A program made the position numbers and the translations under genes. A stretch of DNA of 36,322 nt from Chryseobacterium gleum (GTDB taxonomy: Bacteria; Bacteroidota; Bacteroidia; Flavobacteriales_D; Sanyastnellaceae): positions 1-36,322 of the forward strand of contig CAMCHP010000027.1 of NCBI GenBank assembly GCA_945874695.1, given 5' to 3'. Under the pieces are notes generated by a model, which saw only the letters and a list, made by a program, of their open reading frames with translations, was not told the origin of the DNA and did not search any database. Below, in pieces: positions 17,635-24,304 of this stretch; the stretch's first letter is position 1, and each line of letters begins with the position of its first letter.

Positions 17635-17641
17635 AGTTGAT

Positions 17642-17672
17642 TTTGAAGGTAGGGAAACACCGTTCACCTTTG
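17642..17672 (+). promoter_or_regulatory. Promoter of the fecR-like gene
   Basis: TTTG (17642-17645), a 19-base spacer, then CACCTTTG (17665-17672), which matches TAnnTTTG at seven of eight positions. The spacing is ideal for a Bacteroidetes housekeeping promoter. It gives the FecR homologue a separate transcript from the sigma/receptor genes. Confidence 0.65.
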
Positions 17673-17725
17673 TATAGATTATCGTTACCACACACATCGA
17701 AGGTTTGGAAGAGAAGAATAAAATC

Positions 17726-18541
17726 ATGTTTGAGCGCACGGTAGCCAATTGGGAAGTGCCTCAAGCATGTGCGAAAGAAGCGTCATGGGACAAGTTGCAA
17801 GCGCGACTTGAAGCGAGTTCGACCGTGAAGGTCGTTCCCTTGTATCGCAAAGCAAGCGTTTGGATTGCGGCAGCGTGCATTGCGGCCGTGCTATTTTTTG
17901 CGGCCTCGTTGATCGATGAAAAGCCGGTTGAGTTTGTAGCGAGTACTTACGAGCAGGTTATTTTACCTGACCGTTCAGTGGTTCATTTAACCCCGGGAAG
18001 CTCAATAGCCTATGCCTCGTCATGGGATCAGCGGGAAGTGATCTTGAAAGGAGAAGCGTTCTTCGAAGTAGCCAAAGGAGAAACCTTCACCGTGCACACA
18101 GCTGCGGGTGATGTTTCGGTTTTGGGTACCAGCTTTAACGTGTATGCCCAAAATGAAGGCTTTGCTGTAGAATGCATCACCGGAAAAGTGAATGTAGCTT
18201 CAGGAGATGTCGCACACGTGATCACAGCGGGGCAAGGCGTGAAAACACGCAGTGGGTCATTGAGTGTGCCTTATGAGCACGGATTAACAGCCCCCTCATG
18301 GCAGCCGGGCACTGAAGTGAATTACACAAATGCAGATATTTCACGTGTAATTGACCATGTCGTGCAACGTTATGGTGTATCTGTGCGTCTTGATGATAAC
18401 TTGCGTGAAAGTGGGAAAGAGTTCTCAGGTACTTTCACCGATTCTGGGGCGTTTGAAACGCTCACCCTGTTGGCATTGGTTCTTAACCTCGAATTGGAGC
18501 AGATCGACGAAAATTCGTTTGCGCTCTATATGTTAAATTGA
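17726..18541 (+). CDS. FecR-family anti-sigma factor
   Basis: An inner-membrane anti-sigma factor of 271 residues. A short cytoplasmic sigma-binding N-terminus (residues 1-44) precedes one membrane helix (45-63). The periplasmic FecR domain includes VILPDRSVVHLTPGSSIAY, VILKGEAFFEVAKGETFTV and VLGTSFNVYA. The C-terminal domain (about 200-271, DUF4974-like) resembles an STN domain, as in other Bacteroidetes FecR proteins. ATG 17726 is preferred; a TTG seven codons upstream is possible. Unusually, it lies after the receptor and lipoprotein instead of directly after the sigma gene, and has its own promoter. Confidence 0.92.
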   Translation: MFERTVANWEVPQACAKEASWDKLQARLEASSTVKVVPLYRKASVWIAAACIAAVLFFAASLIDEKPVEFVASTYEQVILPDRSVVHLTPGSSIAYASSWDQREVILKGEAFFEVAKGETFTVHTAAGDVSVLGTSFNVYAQNEGFAVECITGKVNVASGDVAHVITAGQGVKTRSGSLSVPYEHGLTAPSWQPGTEVNYTNADISRVIDHVVQRYGVSVRLDDNLRESGKEFSGTFTDSGAFETLTLLALVLNLELEQIDENSFALYMLN

Positions 18542-18604
18542 ACCAATCGTCGATTGAAAACAAAAAATAGGCTGAATTTGCTGATTTTTTGCGATCTTTG
18601 TAGG

Positions 18605-18706
18605 AAGTAAGAACTCGGTCAGTCTGACCGGGCTCATTAGTATAGTTAGTTTTAGTTAAGGTTTGGAGTCCCGCGAGATAACGATGTCGCGGGGCTCTTT
18701 GTTTCT
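18605..18706 (+). ncRNA. Candidate small RNA of about 100 nt, or long terminator leader
   Basis: The 200-base gap between the fecR-like gene and queA holds a promoter-like GATCTTTG (18593-18600, one mismatch to TAnnTTTG), then a hairpin CGGTC / GACCG with a five-base loop (18616-18630), an AU-rich single-stranded stretch with repeated TTAGT, and the strong terminator at 18666-18705. A -7 box, an internal hairpin and a terminal hairpin would suit an independent small RNA of about 100 nt. No clear -33 box is seen. The alternative is simply the 3' end of the fecR transcript. I cannot assign it to a known RNA family from memory. Confidence 0.35.
18666..18705 (+). terminator. Strong intrinsic terminator downstream of the fecR-like gene
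   Basis: An 11-bp stem (GAGTCCCGCGA with TCGCGGGGCTC, one G-T pair) with a ten-base loop is followed by TTTGTTT. It ends transcription of the uptake locus, or of the candidate small RNA, before queA. Confidence 0.85.
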
Positions 18707-18729
18707 GTCAATCCCATCTCGCATCTTCC

Positions 18730-18737
18730 TAAATTTG
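18730..18737 (+). promoter_or_regulatory. -7 box of queA, leaderless arrangement
   Basis: TAAATTTG is an exact TAnnTTTG match and is followed by CGCC and then ATG 18742. With a transcription start expected a few bases after the box, the queA mRNA would begin at or beside its start codon. Confidence 0.6.
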
Positions 18738-18741
18738 CGCC

Positions 18742-19923
18742 ATGCCGATGAACGACCACAGCCCCGAAGAGTTCGATTATGTTTTACCGAGTGCGGCAAT
18801 CGCCCTCCATCCGCTTGCACAACGCGATCAATCTAAACTGCTGCTCTACCGCAAAGGTGAAATAAGCGATCACCATTTTGCCGACTTGGCGCGCATCCTG
18901 CCGGCAGGCAGTCAACTCATTGTAAACAATACCAAGGTAATTCATGCGCGCATTGTGGGGCAAAAAGAGACCGGTGGACGAATTGAAATCTTCTTGCTTC
19001 GTCCGCATAACTTAAGCACTGAATCGGCCATGGTAGCTCGCGACGTCACTCAATGGTGGTGCCTCGTTGGCGGTGCAAAACGCTGGAAGGCAGGCGCAGT
19101 AAGTGTTGAAGGGGGGGGTGTGCAGCTCAGTGCAACGCGCGTTGAACGAAGCGACGATGAATTTTTGATCGAATTCAAATGGGATGGCGCAAAAACTACC
19201 TTCAACCAGGTGCTTGAACAGGTAGGCCGAATTCCTTTGCCGCCATACATCGCACGCGAAGCGATCGATGAAGACTTGTACCGCTACCAAACGGCATTTG
19301 CCGAGCGCGAAGGCAGTGTAGCCGCCCCAACAGCGGGCTTGCATTTCACGCCTGAACTGGTTGCCCAACTGCAAGTGAATCGTGTGAATTTGACCCTCCA
19401 TGTGAGCGCAGGCACCTTTAAGCCGATGTCCACTGAGCGCATCGCTGATCACCCCATGCACGAAGAATATTGTGAATGCACCTTGGAGGCCATTTCGGCG
19501 CTCACCCTTGCTGTTGATCGGTATGCGGTAGGAACTACGAGCCTTCGCACATTGGAGAGCCTGTATTGGCTCGCAGTGAAGTCGAAACTGCAGGGCACGA
19601 TTCCGCAGCATGTCGACCAACATGAGCCGTATCAACTTGCCACGCCTTTTGATTCATTCGAAGAGGCGATGCAGTTCTTGCATGCATGCATGGTTGCTGA
19701 GGGCTTGCAGCAGATCGCATTTACAACCTCGATTATGATCGCACCCGGTTACACCGTGCGTTCAATCAAAGGCTTGTTCACTAATTTCCACATGCCGAAG
19801 AGCACCTTGTTACTGCTTGTTTACGCCCTCATTGGTGACGATTGGCGAAGGGTTTATGATCACGCCCTAACGGGCGGATACCGCTTTTTGAGCTATGGGG
19901 ATGGATCGCTGCTGATTCCTTAA
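18742..19923 (+). CDS. queA: S-adenosylmethionine:tRNA ribosyltransferase-isomerase
   Basis: QueA transfers and rearranges the ribosyl part of S-adenosylmethionine onto 7-aminomethyl-7-deazaguanine in tRNA, giving epoxyqueuosine. Family blocks are visible: FDYVLPSAAIALHP, KLLLYRKGEISDHHFADL, LIVNNTKVIHARI, RIPLPPYI, YQTAFAEREGSVAAPTAGLHF, VSAGTFKP and FTNFHMPKSTLLLLVYALIG, ending YRFLSYGDGSLLIP. At 393 residues it is longer than the 350 or so of E. coli, as in other Bacteroidetes. The usual HA-x(4)-YRF segment near the C-terminus reads HALTGGYRF and is encoded by a copy of the palindromic repeat. Confidence 0.95.
   Translation: MPMNDHSPEEFDYVLPSAAIALHPLAQRDQSKLLLYRKGEISDHHFADLARILPAGSQLIVNNTKVIHARIVGQKETGGRIEIFLLRPHNLSTESAMVARDVTQWWCLVGGAKRWKAGAVSVEGGGVQLSATRVERSDDEFLIEFKWDGAKTTFNQVLEQVGRIPLPPYIAREAIDEDLYRYQTAFAEREGSVAAPTAGLHFTPELVAQLQVNRVNLTLHVSAGTFKPMSTERIADHPMHEEYCECTLEAISALTLAVDRYAVGTTSLRTLESLYWLAVKSKLQGTIPQHVDQHEPYQLATPFDSFEEAMQFLHACMVAEGLQQIAFTTSIMIAPGYTVRSIKGLFTNFHMPKSTLLLLVYALIGDDWRRVYDHALTGGYRFLSYGDGSLLIP
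19858..19880 (-). repeat. Palindromic repeat, copy 8
   Basis: Minus strand: TATC, CGCCC, loop GTTA, GGGCG, TGATC. The right flank is degenerate. Near the C-terminus of queA. Confidence 0.65.
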
Positions 19924-19941
19924 CTCAAGCTTACAACAAAG

Positions 19942-19976
19942 AAAAAGCCCTCCTCGTTAAAGGAAGGCTTTCGCTT
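19942..19976. terminator. Bidirectional terminator between queA and the PpiD-like gene
   Basis: Stem AAAGCC / GGCTTT extended inward by four more pairs after one mismatch, with a six-base loop. It has five A on one side and T-rich sequence on the other. It separates convergent genes ending at 19923 (+) and 19996 (-). Confidence 0.8.
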
Positions 19977-19995
19977 TATAAAGTATGTGATTCGA

Positions 19996-22083
19996 TCAGA
20001 AGCTCTGACGCTCGTCTTTCAATTTAGCACCATCTTTCATGGCGTTGAACATGCGGGTTGAGACCCCACCGCGCATGCGGCTTGTAACCTGATCTTGCTC
20101 GGTCAAATAGTTGTCTTTGTCGAGTGCGCGAATGATTTCTCCAGTGGGAGCAATCACCCAAACGCCGTGCTCTCCTTGCAACGGCAATGACATGCTGCCG
20201 CTTGGAATTGCGAATGCCAAGCCCGAAACTACAGGCTCTGCGCCAACACCTGAACCAGGAATTGTTCCGCTCTTCAAGGTGATATTCATGCCGGTTTTAA
20301 CTGTAGTTTGTGCAATCTCAGCCGCTTGAGCAAGGTTTTCAGCCTTTTTCAACTTGTCGATCATGTATTTGGCTTTGGCCTCTTTCAAAGCTTCTGCACG
20401 CATTTGCTCTTCTACGTTTTCAAATGAAGGGACACCTGCAATCATCACTTTCGTTACAACAGCAACTACATAATCTGTTCCCACAGTGAAAGGAGTTGAA
20501 ATCTCACCTTTCTCAGCTTTGAAAGCCCAGTTTACAACTTCAAAAGCATCACGCAAGCTACCCACGGTGCCGGTTCCTTTGCGAAGGTTTTTGGCTTCGG
20601 TTAAGGCATAGCCCATGGTATCTGCAGCGGTTTTGAATGACTCGTAGTCGCTGTAGTTCACCGCAAAGTCACGTGCTGTATTGTACGCTTCTTTTTGGGT
20701 TTCACTGGATGCTGCAATTTGGCGTGCAATCACAGCTAAATCAGCCTGCTTCACTGACCAACGTTGCTCAAGAACTTCGATCAAGTGAATGCCGTAGGTT
20801 GTTTCAACGATACCAATACTGCCTGGATTATTGTCGAAGCAGTAATCTTCAAAAGGCTTAACCATTTGACCGCGTGGGAAGAACTCATACACACCACCGG
20901 TGCTTTTTGAACCTGGATCATCGGTAAACTTCGTCACCAAATCTTCAAATTTCTCACCCGCACGCAAACGCTTACGCAAGCTGTCAGCACGCGCTGTCAA
21001 CTCGGTTACCTCACTGCTGTTGTCTTTGTTTTTGAATGATAGAAGAATGTGGCGGCACTTCACGGTGCTATCAGGAACATTGGTGAATCCAACAGGCTTC
21101 ACGATGAGAACTACACCATTGTCTTCGTATGGACCAACAACTGTTCCTGGCTCCACATTAAAGATTTGTCGATCATTGTCGCTAACCGCTTCAGTTTCGC
21201 GCAACTGTTGTGACATGTAAGTTGGGTTACCGCTTTTTTCGATAACGAAAGCCGTATCGTTTGTTAGGGTCTTCCATTCGTCAGCAATTTCTTGCATTGA
21301 AGCTTGCAATGCGTCAATATCAGCTTGTGAAGGCTCAATGCTAAAGCTGAGGTATTCTACGTCACGCCCATCGAGTTGCTTCAACGAAGCGTCATTCTTA
21401 CGGCGATTGTACATGGCACGCACATCGCTCTCAGATACAGTTACGAGGCTGTCTCCGATTTGCTCGTACGGCACAAGGACGTATTCAATATTCGCTTTTT
21501 CCTCGCCACGCACGTATTCGTACTTGGCTTCAAGCCCGTTTGCATATAATCCTTTTGAAATAAGCATGTCGTACTTCTCGCGAAGACGCTTCTGTACGAT
21601 TACTTCAACGTAGCCTTGGTAGTTTGCCAAACCAGGGCCAGTTTTGTCGTTGAACATGCCTGCAAAGGTCTGCTTCCAGTTCTCGCGCGTCTCTGCAGTG
21701 GCCTGACCACCATAGAATGTACGTAAAACGTAAGGCGAGATGTGCTCTCCGAAACGAATTTCGTCGAATTCATCTTGCACAACTTCAAGTCCGAGCGCAC
21801 GGTATTCTTCTTGAAGGAGAATACCTTCGATGATATCGTTCCATACTTCCGATTCCAACGCTTGGTTGTTCGTGTAGTTGAACAATGAGCGACGCTTTTG
21901 TAGAGCATTTTGGTACTCTATTGCGCTGATGCTTGTGCCATCAATGCTTCCAACTGGGCGGTTTTGTCCTGATCCGAATAACGACATTACTGCATCGTAA
22001 GGGATGAGGAATCCGACCATACCTAGACCAATCATAATCATCAAAAGACCTTGACGATTCCGAATTTTTTCAATCAATGCCAT
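19996..22083 (-). CDS. PpiD-like membrane-anchored peptidyl-prolyl isomerase
   Basis: A 695-residue periplasmic foldase anchored by one N-terminal helix (about residues 11-33, after MALIEKIRNR). A SurA/PpiD N-terminal chaperone region follows. The parvulin domain (about 345-440) has VKCRHILLSF, GSKSTGGVYEFFPRGQMV, FEDYCFDNNPGS and VETTYGIHLIEVLE. A second, poorly conserved half follows, as in PpiD. Role: helps outer-membrane and secreted proteins fold after Sec export. It is the last gene of the long minus-strand array but has its own promoter. Confidence 0.93.
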   Translation of the reverse strand: MALIEKIRNRQGLLMIMIGLGMVGFLIPYDAVMSLFGSGQNRPVGSIDGTSISAIEYQNALQKRRSLFNYTNNQALESEVWNDIIEGILLQEEYRALGLEVVQDEFDEIRFGEHISPYVLRTFYGGQATAETRENWKQTFAGMFNDKTGPGLANYQGYVEVIVQKRLREKYDMLISKGLYANGLEAKYEYVRGEEKANIEYVLVPYEQIGDSLVTVSESDVRAMYNRRKNDASLKQLDGRDVEYLSFSIEPSQADIDALQASMQEIADEWKTLTNDTAFVIEKSGNPTYMSQQLRETEAVSDNDRQIFNVEPGTVVGPYEDNGVVLIVKPVGFTNVPDSTVKCRHILLSFKNKDNSSEVTELTARADSLRKRLRAGEKFEDLVTKFTDDPGSKSTGGVYEFFPRGQMVKPFEDYCFDNNPGSIGIVETTYGIHLIEVLEQRWSVKQADLAVIARQIAASSETQKEAYNTARDFAVNYSDYESFKTAADTMGYALTEAKNLRKGTGTVGSLRDAFEVVNWAFKAEKGEISTPFTVGTDYVVAVVTKVMIAGVPSFENVEEQMRAEALKEAKAKYMIDKLKKAENLAQAAEIAQTTVKTGMNITLKSGTIPGSGVGAEPVVSGLAFAIPSGSMSLPLQGEHGVWVIAPTGEIIRALDKDNYLTEQDQVTSRMRGGVSTRMFNAMKDGAKLKDERQSF

Positions 22084-22110
22084 TGCGTATAGCTTTAATT
22101 TTTAGAGCGG

Positions 22111-22141
22111 CGAATATACGGAGGTTCTGTGATTTATGAAA
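22111..22141 (-). promoter_or_regulatory. Promoter of the PpiD-like gene
   Basis: On the minus strand TTTC, a 19-base spacer and TATATTCG (one mismatch to TAnnTTTG) lie about 30 bases before ATG 22083. Confidence 0.55.
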
Positions 22142-22184
22142 GCACTGCCGATTATCGCGAAGAAATGTACGTTGTAAGCGAAGT

Positions 22185-23468
22185 TTAAGATTCGTTTTGA
22201 ACGACAACAAGATCGACCAAATCGATGCGGGTTTCAGCTACTTTCCTCATTTTGAATTGGTAAGCGCCGATAATTACAGTTTCATTTTGTGATGGGATAT
22301 CTTCCAAATGGTGAATGATTAATCCGCCCAAAGTGTCATAATCGTCGCTTTCGGGAAGTTTTAAATCGTATTCTTCGTTCAGATAATCGATTTCGAGACG
22401 AGCGCTGAACTGGAATTCGGTTTCACTGAGCTGTTTTTCGATGAGTTCTTCTTTGTCGTGTTCATCTTCAATTTCACCGAAGATCTCTTCAACCACATCT
22501 TCGATGGTTAAGATGCCCGACGTGCCCCCGTACTCATCGACTACCACGGCGAGATTACGTTTCTTTTTAATGAAGCTTTCCAAGACCTCATTGGCCGCCA
22601 TCGGCTCAGGCACGATGAATGCGGGCATTAAAATTTTCTTCAGATTCTCGGGTTTCTTAAATGCATCCCGAATGTGCACGTAACCGATGATGTTGTCGAT
22701 ATTATCACGGTAAATAACCATTTTCGACAAGCCCGTCTCGATGAATTTGCGGCGCAACGATTCAATATCGTCTTCAATGCTCATTGCAATGATCTCATTG
22801 CGGGGGATTAAGCAGTCTCTCGCCTTAAGGTGTGAAAAATCGAGTGCGTTTTGGAGGATTTGGATTTCATGCTCAAGGTCTTGATCAGGCGTCATGCGCG
22901 AGGTGATCTCTTGAAGGTAGTGGTCAAGATCGACGGTGCCAAAGTTCTGTTGCTCATTGCTCATGTCGGCACCCAAGAACAATTTCAAGAATCCTTTGCT
23001 GATGAGGTTGATGATGGCAGCAGGAATGAACAGCACCAAGAAAACGGCAGTCAATGGAAAGGCCAATCCCTTGAGCCATCCGTTCGGGTTAACGCGAAAG
23101 AGTGATTTCGGCAGAAACTCAGCCGTAACGAGAATGACCGCGGTACTAATGACCGTTTGCACTGTTAATGCCAAGTAGGGTTGCGTATAATTCTCCCAAG
23201 CATCTGTACTGAAGAGCAATTGTGAAAGCAGTTCGCCGGTTTCGATACCGTAAATCACAAGCGCTAAGTTGTTCCCCACGAGCATTGTTGCGATGAAGAG
23301 CTTGGGCCGCGATAAGAAGTTGCGAATGATCTTCGCAGGGTAAGACCCCTGCTTCGCATCGAGTTCTATTTTGAGCTTATTTGCCGAAACAAAGGCAATC
23401 TCCATACCGGAGAAAAACGCCGAGAAGACAATCGAAATGAATATAATAAGCCAACTGTCAGAGTCCAT
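22185..23468 (-). CDS. CNNM/CorC-type membrane protein with CBS domains
   Basis: A 427-residue protein with an N-terminal CNNM (DUF21) membrane domain of about four helices (FSAFFSGMEIAFVSANKLK and ILVTAEFLPKSLFRVNP are typical). A CBS pair follows (IPRNEIIAM... and LAVVVDEYGGTSGILTIEDVVEEIFGEIEDE), then a C-terminal CorC/HlyC transporter-associated domain (YDTLGGLIIHHL). Known: this family includes magnesium/cobalt efflux proteins; the old label hemolysin is misleading. It is a paralogue of GldE encoded five kilobases upstream in the same array. A -7 box directly upstream suggests independent expression. Confidence 0.93.
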   Translation of the reverse strand: MDSDSWLIIFISIVFSAFFSGMEIAFVSANKLKIELDAKQGSYPAKIIRNFLSRPKLFIATMLVGNNLALVIYGIETGELLSQLLFSTDAWENYTQPYLALTVQTVISTAVILVTAEFLPKSLFRVNPNGWLKGLAFPLTAVFLVLFIPAAIINLISKGFLKLFLGADMSNEQQNFGTVDLDHYLQEITSRMTPDQDLEHEIQILQNALDFSHLKARDCLIPRNEIIAMSIEDDIESLRRKFIETGLSKMVIYRDNIDNIIGYVHIRDAFKKPENLKKILMPAFIVPEPMAANEVLESFIKKKRNLAVVVDEYGGTSGILTIEDVVEEIFGEIEDEHDKEELIEKQLSETEFQFSARLEIDYLNEEYDLKLPESDDYDTLGGLIIHHLEDIPSQNETVIIGAYQFKMRKVAETRIDLVDLVVVQNES

Positions 23469-23491
23469 TGATAGGAATACGGTGGTTAGAG

Positions 23492-23499
23492 CAAATGTA
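23492..23499 (-). promoter_or_regulatory. -7 box of the CNNM gene
   Basis: The minus strand reads TACATTTG, an exact match, about 25 bases before ATG 23468. No -33 TTTG at the right distance; that place is occupied by the inverted repeat at 23504-23533. Confidence 0.45.
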
Positions 23500-23503
23500 A
23501 TTT

Positions 23504-23533
23504 AAATTCTTGATTACGTACGATCAAGAATTT
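23504..23533. terminator. Perfect 11-bp inverted repeat at the end of the small membrane protein gene
   Basis: Arms AAATTCTTGAT (23504-23514) and ATCAAGAATTT (23523-23533) flank an eight-base loop. The stop codon of the 70-residue protein lies inside one arm. It is AT-rich and lacks a long T run, so it could be a weak terminator for the lptC transcript, an mRNA-stabilising 3' hairpin or a protein-binding site in front of the CNNM promoter. Confidence 0.5.
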
Positions 23534-23736
23534 TGTTGCCGTTCAAGGCGTTTTCGCACGGCTCGGCGCACGAAGTACCAAACGATGGCAATTGCGGGTA
23601 CAATGGGTGCGAATTTATGCGCTTCAATGCCATCCGTTGACCACCAATAGATGGTTACGAGTGTGGTGAGAAGGGCAACGAGAAGCCAAAACTTCTCGGC
23701 CATTTTGTGCACTTTAATTTGTTGTTCGTGGCTCAT
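23524..23736 (-). CDS. Small membrane protein, 70 aa
   Basis: A protein with two predicted membrane helices: FWLLVALLTTLVTIYWW (about residues 16-32) and FAPIVPAIAIVWYFVRRAV (about 42-60). A basic tail (RRAVRKRLERQQNS) follows, so both ends are probably cytoplasmic. ATG 23736 (MSHEQQIKVHKM) is preferred over a start ten codons upstream because it reduces the overlap with lptC to 23 bases. No known function. Its place between lptC and a CNNM gene in a tight array supports it being real. Confidence 0.72.
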   Translation of the reverse strand: MSHEQQIKVHKMAEKFWLLVALLTTLVTIYWWSTDGIEAHKFAPIVPAIAIVWYFVRRAVRKRLERQQNS

Positions 23737-24304
23737 CGGTATCGCTTGAATTTTCAGGGTCTTCAATGAAAAGGGTTCCTGAGACTTGTTTTATTTGACG
23801 TTTTTTGAATCGACTGTCGCTTACCAATCCTTTCCCGTAAATGGTTCCGCTTTCTGAGGTGATAATCACGTGTTTGTTGGTATATACGAGGTCGCTGTCT
23901 TGTACAAAATAGAGTTCTTCGGTATTGAGTTTACTACCTTCGTTATTCACCAGTTCTACCTCTTCACGGGCGACCAATCGTCCGTCGCTTTCCCAGAATG
24001 TGCCGGTACGCGCGCTTAAAACAGCTTCAATACCGCCTATGCTATCGAACACCGTAAGTGTAAATCCGTCAAAAACCTCAATTCGCGGATTTTCGCCTTC
24101 GAATCGGTCGAGTAACTTGGCTTCAAGTTTGTTGCGCAAATGTCCCTCTTCTGTGAAATAATAAGTACCGTTTTCAACAGTTTGAACGGCGATGTCACGT
24201 TCATCAATCAAGGCATTGATTTCCTTAATATCATTTCCGCATGAAAAAAAGATTCCGCTGACCAAGGCCAGCGGAATCATAGCGTTCAGCGTTCGAGCCG
24301 CCAT
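23714..24304 (-). CDS. lptC: LptC-like LPS-export lipoprotein
   Basis: A 196-residue protein with the beta-jellyroll strands of LptC (TYYFTEEGHLRNKLEAKL, ENPRIEVFDGFTLTVFD and SGTIYGKGLVSDSRF). Known: LptC links the LptBFG transporter to LptA in the lipopolysaccharide bridge; Bacteroidetes versions are often lipoproteins. Here the signal peptide ends in IFFSC. The start overlaps the upstream TPR gene's stop by one base (TAATG). A second ATG at 24280 would also give a signal peptide. A canonical intrinsic terminator (stem plus seven T) lies within codons 9-21, which is very unusual. Confidence 0.82.
   Translation of the reverse strand: MAARTLNAMIPLALVSGIFFSCGNDIKEINALIDERDIAVQTVENGTYYFTEEGHLRNKLEAKLLDRFEGENPRIEVFDGFTLTVFDSIGGIEAVLSARTGTFWESDGRLVAREEVELVNNEGSKLNTEELYFVQDSDLVYTNKHVIITSESGTIYGKGLVSDSRFKKRQIKQVSGTLFIEDPENSSDTDEPRTTN
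24244..24278 (-). terminator. Intrinsic terminator inside the start of lptC
   Basis: Minus strand: GATTCCGCTG, an eight-base loop, CAGCGGAATC, then seven T. The 10-bp stem is perfect. It lies 26-60 bases after the lptC start codon, in the sequence encoding the signal peptide. By shape it is a textbook rho-independent terminator and may end or attenuate transcription coming from the upstream TPR gene. Confidence 0.65.

Noticed and set aside
18611-18636. CGGTC/GACCG hairpin as a twelfth copy of the repeat.
   Set aside because: The stem is similar, but neither CATC nor AAAAC flank is present and it is intergenic. It is treated as part of the candidate small RNA.
19012-19635. A 207-codon antisense open frame inside queA.
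   Set aside because: Fully covered by queA motifs on the plus strand; composition is not protein-like.
23075-23100. Partial resemblance to the palindromic repeat (CATC, CGTT, loop, AACG, CGAAAG) in the CNNM gene.
   Set aside because: The stem is only four AT-rich pairs and the flank spacing differs; too weak to count as a copy.
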